From Leifsonia soli (GTDB lineage: Bacteria; Actinomycetota; Actinomycetes; Actinomycetales; Microbacteriaceae): DNA of 64,000 bases. The notes beneath the pieces were generated by a model that did no database searches, was not told the origin of the DNA, and saw only the letters and a list, made by a program, of their open reading frames with translations. A program made the position numbers and the translations under genes. The stretch lies in contig NZ_JACCBJ010000001.1 of NCBI RefSeq assembly GCF_013408745.1, forward strand, positions 1,550,001-1,614,000. Direction: 5' to 3'. Positions 44,391 to 53,176 of the stretch are shown here, one piece after another (position 1 is the stretch's first letter; every line of letters begins with the position of its first letter).

Positions 44391-45137
44391 TCAGCCGTGC
44401 AGCGTCGCCCGGTAGCTGCGGGTCACGTACGGCAGCTCGATGATGTCGCGACCGGCGAGGTCGGGATGCTCACGGGCGAGACGCCGCAACGACTGGATCA
44501 CGGCGGCCTGGGCGTCCGGATCCTTCGTGATGAAGTAGCTGCGCGACCGCGCCAGATCCAGCAGGCCGTCGACCGTCAGGGCCTGCACCCACCGGGTCTC
44601 GTGACGCTCCAGCGGACCGAACGGCGGCGGGACGACCGGATCGGCCTCGTCGTCGAAGGCGGCCGAGCCCGCATCCATCAGCTCCCCCAGCTCGCGCACC
44701 CAGCCGACGCTCTCGTCCCGCTCGTTCCAGATCAGTCCCAGCCGGCCGCCGGGGCGGAGCACCCGGGCGACCTCGGGCACGGCACGGTCCGCATCCACCC
44801 AGTGCCAGGCCTGCGCGACGACCACCAGTCCGAAGGCGTCGTCCGCCGACGGGATGCGCTCGGCAGCGCCTTCGCGCGCGTCCACCCCCGGAAGGCGCTC
44901 GCGGAGCACCCGCAGCATCTCCGGGGACGGGTCCACCGCAGCGACCTCGCGGCCCCGTTCGACGATGGCCGCGGTCAGCTTGCCGGTGCCGGCGCCCAGG
45001 TCGAGCACCGGCCCTTCCACGCCGTCGAGCAGCCAGCCGACCGCCTCCGCGGGGTAGGTCGGCCGGGAGGCGTCGTAGATGTCGGCCGCACGGTCGAACG
45101 AGGCGGCATGGAGGTCGCGCAACTGACGGGATCGCAT
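44391..45137 (-). CDS. SAM-dependent methyltransferase, class I
   Basis: 248 aa from ATG 45137, with TACGAT 7 nt upstream. Motif I is VLDLGAGTGKLTAAI, followed by VAAVDPSPEMLRVLRERLPG and LVVVAQAWHWVDADRAVPEVARVLRPGGRLGLIWNERDE (parts quoted), the usual Methyltransf_11 order. The W-H-W-D motif resembles trans-aconitate or phospholipid methyltransferase-like proteins. The substrate is not evident. It is upstream of and in the same direction as nothing closely coupled: ychF starts 42 bp after its stop. Confidence 0.87.
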   Translation of the reverse strand: MRSRQLRDLHAASFDRAADIYDASRPTYPAEAVGWLLDGVEGPVLDLGAGTGKLTAAIVERGREVAAVDPSPEMLRVLRERLPGVDAREGAAERIPSADDAFGLVVVAQAWHWVDADRAVPEVARVLRPGGRLGLIWNERDESVGWVRELGELMDAGSAAFDDEADPVVPPPFGPLERHETRWVQALTVDGLLDLARSRSYFITKDPDAQAAVIQSLRRLAREHPDLAGRDIIELPYVTRSYRATLHG

Positions 45138-45185
45138 GCGGCCGATCGTACGCGTCGCGCCCGACACTCGCCCGGCCGGGCAGGT

Positions 45186-45241
45186 GAGGTGCTCGCAGGT
45201 GCGCATCCACTCGGCGTGCCGACCGCGACTGCGAGCACCTC
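45186..45241. repeat. Family C intergenic palindrome, copy C2
   Basis: Perfect 13-bp arms GAGGTGCTCGCAG (45186-45198) and complement (45229-45241) around a 30-nt loop. The loop shares TCGGCGTG-like and CCGCGA blocks with copy C1 at the same positions. It lies between divergent genes, not after a stop codon. Confidence 0.87.
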
Positions 45242-45308
45242 GCGGTGGATGCGGCGGCGCGCGGGCGGGATGCCGGGCGGCGTCGGTGGGCCGTGTCAGC
45301 ATGACGAC

Positions 45309-45890
45309 GTGACCCTGGACTTCACCGCCATCGACTTCGAGACCGCCAACTCCTCCGCCGCGTCGGCCTGCTCGGTCGGACTCGTCAAGGTCAGGGACGG
45401 CAAGGTGGTGGACCGGGCGGGATGGTTCATCCGTCCGCCGCTGGGGCACGACGTCTTCCAGGAGTGGAACGTGCGCATCCACGGCATCCGCCCGGAGGAT
45501 GTGGCGGATGCGGCGGGCTGGGTCGACCAGCTGGCCGACCTGGTCGAGTTCGCGGAGGACGACCACCTCGTCGCCCACAACGCCGGCTTCGACATGGGCG
45601 TGATCCGCGCGGCGTGCGCGGCGACGTTCGTCGCGTGCCCGGAGTACAGCTACCTGTGCAGCCTCCAGGTCGCGCGGAAGACGTACCACCTGGAGTCGTA
45701 CCGTCTGCCGGTCGCCGCGATGGCGGCCGGGTTCGAGGACTTCGCGCACCACGACGCCCTGGCGGACGCGGAGGCCTGCGCCGCGATCATGATCCACGCG
45801 GCCCGGCGCCACGACGCGGCGACGATCGCCGACCTGGCCGAGCTGACCGGAGCCCGGCTCGGGCGCATCGGGATCCCGATCGCCGCCTGA
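45309..45890 (+). CDS. DnaQ-like 3'-5' exonuclease
   Basis: 193 aa from GTG 45309, with CAGCAT 6 nt upstream. DEDDh exonuclease motifs: Exo I FTAIDFETAN (Asp and Glu), Exo II LVAHNAGFDMGV (Asp), Exo III HHDALADAEACA (His and Asp). The conserved IHGI follows Exo I. This group resembles the DNA polymerase III epsilon proofreading unit but stands alone. A diverged family A-like hairpin starts right after its stop codon. Confidence 0.92.
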   Translation: MTLDFTAIDFETANSSAASACSVGLVKVRDGKVVDRAGWFIRPPLGHDVFQEWNVRIHGIRPEDVADAAGWVDQLADLVEFAEDDHLVAHNAGFDMGVIRAACAATFVACPEYSYLCSLQVARKTYHLESYRLPVAAMAAGFEDFAHHDALADAEACAAIMIHAARRHDAATIADLAELTGARLGRIGIPIAA

Positions 45891-45949
45891 TCGAGTCGTG
45901 ACATCATGCCGCAATCCGCGGCGGATTCCGGCGATTCCTCACGTCTCGA
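45891..45949. repeat. Diverged family A-like palindrome (A5)
   Basis: TCGAGTCGTGA (45891-45901) pairs with TCACGTCTCGA (45939-45949) at 10 of 11 positions. Inside are the perfect 7-bp arms AATCCGC/GCGGATT (45913-45927) and further imperfect pairing. The right flank CTCGACGGG matches the outer sequence of family A. It begins at the base after the exonuclease stop. Confidence 0.6.
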
Positions 45950-46016
45950 CGGGAGAGGACGCGGACTCGCGGGGCGCGCAGACGGCAGTGTCGGCGGCTG
46001 CTGACACACTGAGGGC

Positions 46017-47417
46017 ATGGACATCCTCGCCCTGCTCCTCGGCCTCCTGATCGGCCTCGTCGTCGGCGCCATCGGCGCGGGCGTCGCCGTCCTGCGGCTC
46101 GTGCGTTCGCGACCGGCGGCAGAGCCCGCGACGCCGCTCGTCGACCCGGCTGTGGTCGCCGCGCAGCACCAGGCCGAGCTCGCCGAGCTGCGCGCTGCCG
46201 AGACCGCGGTACAGTCCGAGATCCGTGCCGATCTCGCCGCGGCGCACAGCCGGGTGGATGCGCTGCAGGATCAGCTGCGCGCCGCCCAGGAGCAGTACCG
46301 CGAGACGGTGGAGCGGCACCGCGCCGAGGCGGAGGCGCGCACGGAGCGCGAGCGTGCGGAGAGCAAGGTGCTCCAGGCGCTCGCTCCGGTGCGCGAGAGC
46401 CTGACCGACATGCAGCGCAAGGTCATCGAGCTCGAGACGCAGCGCAACCAGCAGCACGGGCAGCTCGCCCAGCAGCTGCGGTCGGCGGCGGAGTCCGAGG
46501 AGCGGCTGCGCAGCACGGCCGAGGCCCTCGCGTCGGCCCTCCGCTCCAACAGCACGCGCGGCGTCTGGGGCGAGACCCAGCTGCGGAGCGTCGTGGAGGC
46601 CGCCGGTCTCATCGAGCGCGTCGACTTCGATGTGCAGTCGAGCATCCACTCGGAGTCCGGCGCCGGCCGCCCCGACATGATCGTGCGGCTCCCCGGCGGC
46701 AAGAGCATTGCGCTCGACGCGAAGGTGCCGTTCAACGCCTACCTCGAGGCCAGCCAGATCCCGGCGACGGCGACCGGCCCGGAGGCCGCGCAGCGCGAGG
46801 CGCTGCTCAAGCAGCACGTCAAGGCGGTGCGCGACCACATCACCGCGCTGGGCAGCAAGGCGTACTGGACGGGTCTCGAGTCCTCCCCCGAGCTCGTGAT
46901 CGCATTCATCCCGAGCGAGTCGCTCGTGTCGTCCGCGCTCGAGGCCGATCCGTCGATCATGGAGTTCGCCTTCGGCAAGCGCGTCGCCCTCGCCTCGCCC
47001 GTCACGCTGTGGTCGGTGCTCAAGACCGTAGCGTTCAGCTGGCAGCAGGATGTGCTGACGCAGGAGGCCAAGCAGCTCTTCGATCTGAGCCGCACCCTCT
47101 ACAGCCGGCTCTCGACCACCGCCGGCCACATCGAGAAGCTGGGCCGTTCGCTCGAGCGCACGGTCAAGGACTACAACGGGTTCGTCGGCTCCTTCGAGCG
47201 CCAGGTGTTCCCCGCGGCCCGCAAGCTCAACGCGCTCGACGAGTCGAAGGTCATCGGCGTGATCGAAGGCATCGAGGAGGCGCCGCGCGAGCTGACCGCG
47301 TTCGAGCTGGTCAGCGAACTGGAGCCGCGGGACATGCACGGGATCGACAAGCTCGCCATCGAGGAGCAGGAGCGCGCCCGCGCCCTCGAGGCCGAGCGCG
47401 ACACCGGCGCGGCCTGA
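46017..47417 (+). CDS. rmuC: RmuC-family DNA recombination protein
   Basis: 466 aa. A single N-terminal membrane anchor (LALLLGLLIGLVVGAIGAG) is followed by a long coiled coil (~50-170) and the RmuC nuclease-like domain: GVWGETQLRSVVEAAGL, RPDMIVRLPGGKSIALDAKVP (parts quoted), IAFIPSESLVSSALE and VTLWSVLKTVAFSWQQ. RmuC limits inversion at short repeats in E. coli. CACACT lies 6 nt before ATG 46017. Confidence 0.95.
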   Translation: MDILALLLGLLIGLVVGAIGAGVAVLRLVRSRPAAEPATPLVDPAVVAAQHQAELAELRAAETAVQSEIRADLAAAHSRVDALQDQLRAAQEQYRETVERHRAEAEARTERERAESKVLQALAPVRESLTDMQRKVIELETQRNQQHGQLAQQLRSAAESEERLRSTAEALASALRSNSTRGVWGETQLRSVVEAAGLIERVDFDVQSSIHSESGAGRPDMIVRLPGGKSIALDAKVPFNAYLEASQIPATATGPEAAQREALLKQHVKAVRDHITALGSKAYWTGLESSPELVIAFIPSESLVSSALEADPSIMEFAFGKRVALASPVTLWSVLKTVAFSWQQDVLTQEAKQLFDLSRTLYSRLSTTAGHIEKLGRSLERTVKDYNGFVGSFERQVFPAARKLNALDESKVIGVIEGIEEAPRELTAFELVSELEPRDMHGIDKLAIEEQERARALEAERDTGAA

Positions 47418-47463
47418 GCGCCCGAACGCATCGGCAGGGCCCTCCCGGCCCCGCCTCGCCAGT

Positions 47464-48465
47464 TCAGAGCTGGTCGGGCTCCAGCCACTTCGCGGCGAGG
47501 TGGTCGGCCACGACGCGGCGGGCCGTTCCGGACTTCGAGCGCAGCACGATCGACTCCGTGCGGATGATCGGACCCTTTCGGCGCACGCCCTCCACGAGAC
47601 CGCCGTCGGTCACGCCGGTCGCAACGAAGAACGTGTTGTCGCCCTTCACGAGGTCGTCCGCTCCGTAGATGTTGTCCATGTCGAGTCCCGCGGCCACGCC
47701 CTGCGCACGCTCGGCGTCGTCCTTCGGGGCGAGCCGCCCCTGCATGAACCCGCCGAGCGCCTTGATGGCGCACGCCGTGGTGATGCCCTCCGGGCTGCCG
47801 CCGATGCCGACGCACATGTCGATCCGCGACTCGTAGCGAGCGGCGTTGATGCCGCCGGCCACATCCCCGTCGAGCAGCAGCCGCGTGCCGGCGCCGGCCG
47901 CCCGGATCTCCTCGATCAGCCCCTCGTGCCGCGGGCGGTCGAGCACCGCCACCCGGATCTCGACGACCGGCTTGCCCTTCGCCTTCGCCAGCTCGCGGAT
48001 GTTGTCGCCGATCGACTGCGACAGGTCCACGACCCCGTGGCCCTCGGGTCCGGTGACGATCTTCGACATGTAGAAGACGGAGGAGGCGTCGAGCATGGTG
48101 CCCCGGTCGGAGACCGCGATCACCGACAGCGCGTTCTGCCGTCCGGCCGCGGTCAGCGAGGTGCCGTCGATCGGGTCGACCGCGATGTCCACCGCCGGGC
48201 CGCGCCCGTTGCCGACGTGCTCGCCGTTGAACAGCATGGGAGCGTTGTCCTTCTCTCCCTCGCCGATCACGATGACGCCGTCGAAGTTGACCGTCCCGAG
48301 GAACTTGCGCATCGCATCCACGGCGGCGCCGTCGGCCGCGTTCTTGTCGCCGCGGCCGATCCACGGGGTCGCCCGGATCGCCGCCGCCTCCGTCGCCCGC
48401 ACCAGCTCCATCGCCAGGTTCCTGTCCGGGTGCTGGAAGTTCGTGGCGGTGTCGGTCATGCTCAT
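47464..48465 (-). CDS. glpX: Class II fructose-1,6-bisphosphatase
   Basis: 333 aa from ATG 48465, chosen because GGGAGGA is about 7 nt upstream. The much longer open frame upstream has no such support. Motifs: AIRATPWIGRGDKNAADGAA, VIGEGEKDNAPMLFNGE, VDPIDGTSLTAAGRQNALSV with the metal-binding Asp residues, and GIGGSPEGITTACAIKALGG. It performs the gluconeogenic step of fructose-1,6-bisphosphate to fructose-6-phosphate. The aldolase making that substrate, fba, is divergent just upstream. Confidence 0.95.
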   Translation of the reverse strand: MSMTDTATNFQHPDRNLAMELVRATEAAAIRATPWIGRGDKNAADGAAVDAMRKFLGTVNFDGVIVIGEGEKDNAPMLFNGEHVGNGRGPAVDIAVDPIDGTSLTAAGRQNALSVIAVSDRGTMLDASSVFYMSKIVTGPEGHGVVDLSQSIGDNIRELAKAKGKPVVEIRVAVLDRPRHEGLIEEIRAAGAGTRLLLDGDVAGGINAARYESRIDMCVGIGGSPEGITTACAIKALGGFMQGRLAPKDDAERAQGVAAGLDMDNIYGADDLVKGDNTFFVATGVTDGGLVEGVRRKGPIIRTESIVLRSKSGTARRVVADHLAAKWLEPDQL

Positions 48466-48655
48466 GATGGGTCCTCCCGGACGGATTCGGAACGTCGTCG
48501 TCGATGCCGGTGCGGATGCCCGCCGCCGGACGCTGCCAGTGTATCGACCACCCCCTGCCGCGTGAGGGGGTCTGCACGGATGTTCACCCGCGCACGCGCG
48601 CACCCGCGCACCCGCCCGCACGCGACCCGCCCCGGGCCGGACCGGAGCGCCTCGG

Positions 48656-48697
48656 TATGATGAGGGCGTTCGACACCCCGATCCCCAAGGAGCCGCA
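48656..48697 (+). promoter_or_regulatory. fba promoter -10 and leader
   Basis: TATGAT at 48656-48661 is a near-consensus -10, followed by a ~30-nt leader with AAGGAG 6 nt before the fba ATG. Unlike many genes here, fba therefore has a leadered transcript with a real ribosome site. Confidence 0.6.
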
Positions 48698-49726
48698 ATG
48701 CCCATCGCCACGCCGGACCAGTACGCAGAGATGCTCGACAAAGCGAAGGCCGGCGGCTTCGCCTACCCGGCGTTCAACGTGTCGTCGTCGCAGACGATCA
48801 ACGCCGTGCTGCAGGGTCTCACCGAGGCGGGGAGCGACGGCATCATCCAGGTCACCACCGGCGGTGCGGACTACTTCGCCGGCCAGACCGTCAAGGCCCG
48901 CGCGACCGGAGCGCTCGCGTTCGCGAAGTTCGCGACCGAGGTCGCCAAGAACTACCCCATCACGGTCGCGCTGCACACCGACCACTGCCCGAAGAACGCG
49001 CTCGACGACTTCGTGCTGCCCCTCATCGCCGCCTCCGAGGAGGAGGTGAAGGCGGGCCGCAACCCGATCTTCCAGTCGCACATGTGGGACGGCTCGGCCG
49101 TGCCCCTCGACGAGAACCTCGAGATCGCTCAGGAGATGCTCAAGCGCACCAAGGCCATCAACGCGATCCTCGAGGTCGAGATCGGCGTCGTCGGCGGCGA
49201 GGAGGACGGCGTCCGTCACGAGGGCTCCAACGAGGCGCTCTACACGACCCTCGCCGACGCGGAGAAGGCCGTCGACGCCCTCGGTCTCGGCGAGAACGGC
49301 CGCTACATGGCCGCCCTCACCTTCGGCAACGTCCACGGCGTCTACAAGCCCGGCAACGTGAAGCTGCGCCCGGAGCTGCTGAAGGAGATCCAGGACGGCC
49401 TCGCCGCGAAGTACGGCCACGGCCCGAAGCCGCTCGACCTCGTCTTCCACGGCGGATCGGGCTCGACCGACGAGGAGATCGCCGAGGCGGTCCGCAACGG
49501 CGTCGTGAAGATGAACATCGACACCGACACGCAGTACGCCTTCACCCGCTCGATCGCCGGCTACATGTTCGAGAACTACGACGGCGTGCTCAAGATCGAC
49601 GGCGAGGTCGGAAACAAGAAGGCCTACGACCCGCGCGCCTGGGGCAAGGTCGCCGAGTCCGCCATGGCCGCCCGCGTCGTCGAGGCGACGAAGCAGCTCG
49701 GCTCGGCCGGCCACTCCGGCAAGTAG
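48698..49726 (+). CDS. fba: Class II fructose-bisphosphate aldolase
   Basis: 342 aa zinc aldolase of glycolysis/gluconeogenesis. It starts MPIATPDQYAEMLDKAKAGG and has zinc-binding ALHTDHCPKNAL, the signature GVVGGEEDGVRHEG, TFGNVHGVYKPGNV, FHGGSGSTDEEI and NIDTDTQYAF. Strong ribosome site AAGGAG. It is divergent from glpX, the matching bisphosphatase. A small hairpin (ATCCGC/GCGGAT, 49728-49744) follows the stop. Confidence 0.97.
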   Translation: MPIATPDQYAEMLDKAKAGGFAYPAFNVSSSQTINAVLQGLTEAGSDGIIQVTTGGADYFAGQTVKARATGALAFAKFATEVAKNYPITVALHTDHCPKNALDDFVLPLIAASEEEVKAGRNPIFQSHMWDGSAVPLDENLEIAQEMLKRTKAINAILEVEIGVVGGEEDGVRHEGSNEALYTTLADAEKAVDALGLGENGRYMAALTFGNVHGVYKPGNVKLRPELLKEIQDGLAAKYGHGPKPLDLVFHGGSGSTDEEIAEAVRNGVVKMNIDTDTQYAFTRSIAGYMFENYDGVLKIDGEVGNKKAYDPRAWGKVAESAMAARVVEATKQLGSAGHSGK

Positions 49727-49805
49727 TATCCGCGGGCGGCGGATGCGTCACGCACCGCCGCCCGCATCACGCGCACCGCGCGCACCAGCAAGGGAGGCGG
49801 CCACG

Positions 49806-50420
49806 ATGGCCGAGCAGGAACCGCAGCCGGACGACCGGCCGCGCCCGCAGTACGGGGAGCTCGCGCCTCCCGGCTGGGTGTGGCGTCCGCCCGCCGACGC
49901 GGACCGCCTCGACACGTCGCGTCCGCTGGAACGGGAGGACGACGTCCCGGCCGCACCCGCGGCCCCGGTCCTCGGCCAGCGCCCGCCGGAAGGCGTCCCG
50001 GCGGCACCCGGCGCCGACGGCCGTCCCGCTCCCACCTGGAACCTCACGCTGACGGTTCTGCTCGGCGTCTTCGGCTTCTTCGGGATGACGTACTCGATCG
50101 CGACGCTTCAGGCGATCCCGGCATCCATGCAATTGCTGCACAGCACGAACGGCCTCGGCGAGTACGTTCCAGCGCCGGTGGTGAGCACCCTCGTGCTCAT
50201 CGGCTCGATCGTCATGGCCGTGATCTGGGTCGTGTCGGCAGGCTTCGCCGCGTGGCTCCTGGTGAAGCGCCGCCTGGCGTTCTGGGTGCCCCTCGTCGCC
50301 GGGATCGTCGCGATGGTCGCACTGCTGATCTTCGCCGGAGCGGTGCTCGCGACCGACCCCGTGCTGCTCGGGTTCTACGGCGGGGTCACGCCCCCGACGA
50401 CGCCGGTCCAGACGCCCTAG
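49806..50420 (+). CDS. Membrane protein, DUF6264-like
   Basis: 204 aa from ATG 49806, with GGGAGG 9 nt upstream. The first ~90 residues are proline-rich and soluble (QPDDRPRPQYGELAPPGWVW). Then three hydrophobic spans: LTVLLGVFGFFGMTYSIA, STLVLIGSIVMAVIWVVSA and FWVPLVAGIVAMVALLIFAG. The opening PQYGE.APPGW is frequent in actinobacterial membrane proteins of unknown role. Confidence 0.8.
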   Translation: MAEQEPQPDDRPRPQYGELAPPGWVWRPPADADRLDTSRPLEREDDVPAAPAAPVLGQRPPEGVPAAPGADGRPAPTWNLTLTVLLGVFGFFGMTYSIATLQAIPASMQLLHSTNGLGEYVPAPVVSTLVLIGSIVMAVIWVVSAGFAAWLLVKRRLAFWVPLVAGIVAMVALLIFAGAVLATDPVLLGFYGGVTPPTTPVQTP

Positions 50421-50453
50421 CGTCCGGACTCACCCCGGGCGACCGCGTGCGGC

Positions 50454-51512
50454 TCAGCGGCCGCGACCACCCAGCGCCCGCGCATCCTGCTTGCCCGAGA
50501 TGTCCTTGCGGAGCTCCTTCGGAAGCGAGAACATGAGGTCCTCCTCCGCCGTCTTGACCTCCTGGACGTCCTGGTAGCCGGCACCGGCGAGGTCGTCGAG
50601 CACCTCCTGCACCAGCACCTCCGGCACGGATGCGCCGCTCGTCACGCCGATGGACGCGACGCCGTCGAGCCACTCCTGCTTGATCTCGCTGGCGTAGTCG
50701 ACGCGGTAGGCGGCCTTCGCGCCGTACTCCAGCGCGACCTCGACGAGGCGCACCGAGTTGGACGAGTTGGCCGAGCCGACCACGATGACCAGCTCCGCCT
50801 GCTCGGCGACCTTCTTGATCGCGACCTGGCGGTTCTGGGTCGCGTAGCAGATGTCGTCGCTCGGCGGGTCCTGCAGGTTCGGGAAGCGCTCGCGGAGGCG
50901 GCGGACCGTCTCCATCGTCTCGTCCACCGAGAGCGTGGTCTGCGACAGCCAGACGATCTTGTCCGGGTCGTCGACGACGATCGAGTCGACATCGCCCGGG
51001 CCGTTGACCAGGGTGACGTGGTCGGGAGCCTCTCCGGCGGTGCCCTCGACCTCCTCGTGGCCTTCGTGGCCGATCAGCAGGATCTGGAAGTCGTCGCGCG
51101 AGAACCGGACGGCCTCGCGGTGCACCTTGGTGACCAGCGGGCAGGTGGCGTCGATCGCCTGGAGTCCGCGGGCGGCGGCCGCGTTCACCACGGCCGGTGA
51201 CACCCCGTGGGCCGAGAACACGACGTGCGCGCCCGGCGGAACCTCGTCGACCTCGTCCACGAAGATCGCGCCCTGCTGCTCCAGCTCGGACACGACGTGC
51301 ACGTTGTGGACGATCTGCTTGCGCACGTAGACGGGCGCTCCGTACAGGTCGAGCGCCTTCTCGACGGCGACGACGGCGCGGTCGACGCCGGCGCAGTAGC
51401 CGCGGGGTGCGGCCAGCAGCACCCGCTTATGTCCGACGACCGGGTTATCCTGAAGCCGTCGCCTGGCGCCGGGAATGCGCGGCATCGGGAGGCTGATGGT
51501 TGCGTCGCTCAC
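50454..51512 (-). CDS. ispH: 4-hydroxy-3-methylbut-2-enyl diphosphate reductase
   Basis: Last enzyme of the MEP isoprenoid pathway, an Fe-S protein also called LytB. 352 aa from GTG 51512, with TAGGAT 6 nt upstream (leaderless). Cluster cysteines are in [28 protein letters not shown] and NSSNSVRL context. Further motifs are [20 protein letters not shown] and [10 protein letters not shown]. The product feeds the prenyl chain enzyme UppS encoded at 60 kb. It is divergent from xseA with 46 bp between starts. Confidence 0.96.
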   Translation of the reverse strand: MSDATISLPMPRIPGARRRLQDNPVVGHKRVLLAAPRGYCAGVDRAVVAVEKALDLYGAPVYVRKQIVHNVHVVSELEQQGAIFVDEVDEVPPGAHVVFSAHGVSPAVVNAAAARGLQAIDATCPLVTKVHREAVRFSRDDFQILLIGHEGHEEVEGTAGEAPDHVTLVNGPGDVDSIVVDDPDKIVWLSQTTLSVDETMETVRRLRERFPNLQDPPSDDICYATQNRQVAIKKVAEQAELVIVVGSANSSNSVRLVEVALEYGAKAAYRVDYASEIKQEWLDGVASIGVTSGASVPEVLVQEVLDDLAGAGYQDVQEVKTAEEDLMFSLPKELRKDISGKQDARALGGRGR

Positions 51513-51558
51513 CCTTCGATCCTACGTGAGCGCGCTGAGCACGGAATGGGAGACGGCG

Positions 51559-52869
51559 GTGAGCCAGACGACGACGGTCGCCATGCAGGCCGCTCCGCCG
51601 ACCGTGGACGCCCCGTGGCCCGTCGCGCTGCTCAACAGCAAGATCAAGGGATGGATCGACCGGCTGGGCACCGCCTGGGTCGAAGGCGAGATCACCCAGT
51701 GGGGCATCTCGGGCGGAAACGTCTACGGAAAACTCAAAGACCTGAACGAGGACGCGACGATCAGCTTCACGATCTGGTCGTCCGTGAAGGCGCGCATCCC
51801 CGCCGACCTGAAGCAGGGCGACCGCGTGGTGGCCGCGATCAAGCCGAACTTCTGGGTCAAGGGCGGCACGCTCACCATGCAGGTCTACGACATGAAGCAC
51901 GTCGGCCTGGGCGACCTGCTCGAGCGGCTGGAGCGGCTGCGCCAGCAGCTCGCCGCCGAGGGCCTGTTCGCGATCGAGCGCAAGAAGCGCCTCCCGTTCC
52001 TCCCCCACACCATCGGCCTCGTGACGGGCAAGGACTCCGACGCCGAGAAGGACGTGCTGCGCAACGCCCAGCTCCGCTGGCCGCAGGTGCGCTTCCGGGT
52101 CGTGCACGCGTCCGTCCAGGGCGAGCGCACCGTGACCGAGGTGGTCTCCGCGATCCGCACGCTCGACGCCGACCCCGAGGTCGAGGTCATCATCGTCGCC
52201 CGCGGCGGCGGCGACTTCCAGAACCTGCTCGGCTTCAGCGACGAGCGGCTCGTGCGGGCCGCAGCGGCAGCGCTCACGCCGATCGTCAGCGCGATCGGCC
52301 ACGAGGCCGACCGGCCCCTGCTCGACGAGGTGGCCGACCTCCGCGCCTCCACCCCCACCGACGCGGCCAAGCGGGTGGTGCCGGATGTGGCGGAGGAGCT
52401 GGCGCGCGTGCAGCAGGCCCGCGCCCGCATCGGCATCCGCGTCACCCAGCGGATCGCCCACGAGATCGACCGGATCGGCCACCTGCGCACCCGGCCGGTC
52501 CTCGCGTCGCCGTCGTGGATCGTCGACGCGCGCGCCGAGGAGCTCACCCGGTACGTCGCCCGCGGGACCGAACTGGTCGCCCGACGCGTCGAGCGTGAGA
52601 CGACGCGGGTCGCCGAGCTGCGCGGCCAGCTCCGGGCGCTGTCGCCGCAGGGGACGCTCGACCGGGGCTACGCGATCGTGCAGACGCCGGCCGGCCACGT
52701 CGTGACCGACCCGGCCGAGGCATCCACCGGCACCGAGCTGCGGGTCACCGTGTCGGGCGGATCGTTCGCCGCGACCGCGGGCGACCGGCTTCCGTCGCCC
52801 GCCGGCCACGGCACGGCGGCTGGAGCCGACCACCCGTCGGCCCCAGCGGACCTCCAGCGGGACAAATAG
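51559..52869 (+). CDS. xseA: Exodeoxyribonuclease VII large subunit
   Basis: 436 aa from GTG 51559, with GGGAG about 6 nt upstream. Earlier in-frame starts would overlap the ispH promoter. An N-terminal OB fold (WPVALLNSKIKGWIDRLGTAWVEGEI, parts quoted) is followed by the catalytic region GLVTGKDSDAEKD, IIVARGGGDFQNLLGFSDE and SAIGHEADRPLLDEVADLRASTPTDAA (parts quoted), then a helical C-terminal part with the final GYAIVQ strand. With XseB it degrades single-stranded DNA. Confidence 0.96.
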   Translation: MSQTTTVAMQAAPPTVDAPWPVALLNSKIKGWIDRLGTAWVEGEITQWGISGGNVYGKLKDLNEDATISFTIWSSVKARIPADLKQGDRVVAAIKPNFWVKGGTLTMQVYDMKHVGLGDLLERLERLRQQLAAEGLFAIERKKRLPFLPHTIGLVTGKDSDAEKDVLRNAQLRWPQVRFRVVHASVQGERTVTEVVSAIRTLDADPEVEVIIVARGGGDFQNLLGFSDERLVRAAAAALTPIVSAIGHEADRPLLDEVADLRASTPTDAAKRVVPDVAEELARVQQARARIGIRVTQRIAHEIDRIGHLRTRPVLASPSWIVDARAEELTRYVARGTELVARRVERETTRVAELRGQLRALSPQGTLDRGYAIVQTPAGHVVTDPAEASTGTELRVTVSGGSFAATAGDRLPSPAGHGTAAGADHPSAPADLQRDK

Positions 52870-52879
52870 AATGGACGTC

Positions 52880-53176
52880 ATGCCCAGTTCCGAGACCGCC
52901 CCCGCGGGTGACCCGCTCAGCGCGCTCAGCTACGAAGAGGCGCGCGACGAGCTGATCCGCGTGGTCGGCGAGCTCGAGCAGGGCTCGGCGACGCTCGAAG
53001 AGTCGATCGCCCTGTGGGAGCGCGGAGAGGCGCTCGCCCGTCACTGCGAGGAGTGGCTGATCGGCGCGAAGGCGCGGCTGGATGCGGCGCGCTCGGGCGC
53101 GGCAACCGCTCCGCAGTCGTCAGAAGCTGCACAGTCCTCAGAAGCTTCACAGTCCTCAGAAGCCCTGGGCGGATGA
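52880..53176 (+). CDS. xseB: Exodeoxyribonuclease VII small subunit
   Basis: 98 aa from ATG 52880. An in-frame ATG at 52871 is possible, but TAGAAT (52867-52872) covers it and lies 7 nt before 52880. Core: LSYEEARDELIRVVGELEQGSATLEESIALWERGEALARHCEEWL (parts quoted), the usual two-helix XseB. The C-terminus is extended by three SSEA-type repeats (QSSEAAQSSEASQSSEA) coded by an 18-bp unit (about 53112-53165). Its stop overlaps the next ATG. Confidence 0.93.
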   Translation: MPSSETAPAGDPLSALSYEEARDELIRVVGELEQGSATLEESIALWERGEALARHCEEWLIGAKARLDAARSGAATAPQSSEAAQSSEASQSSEALGG

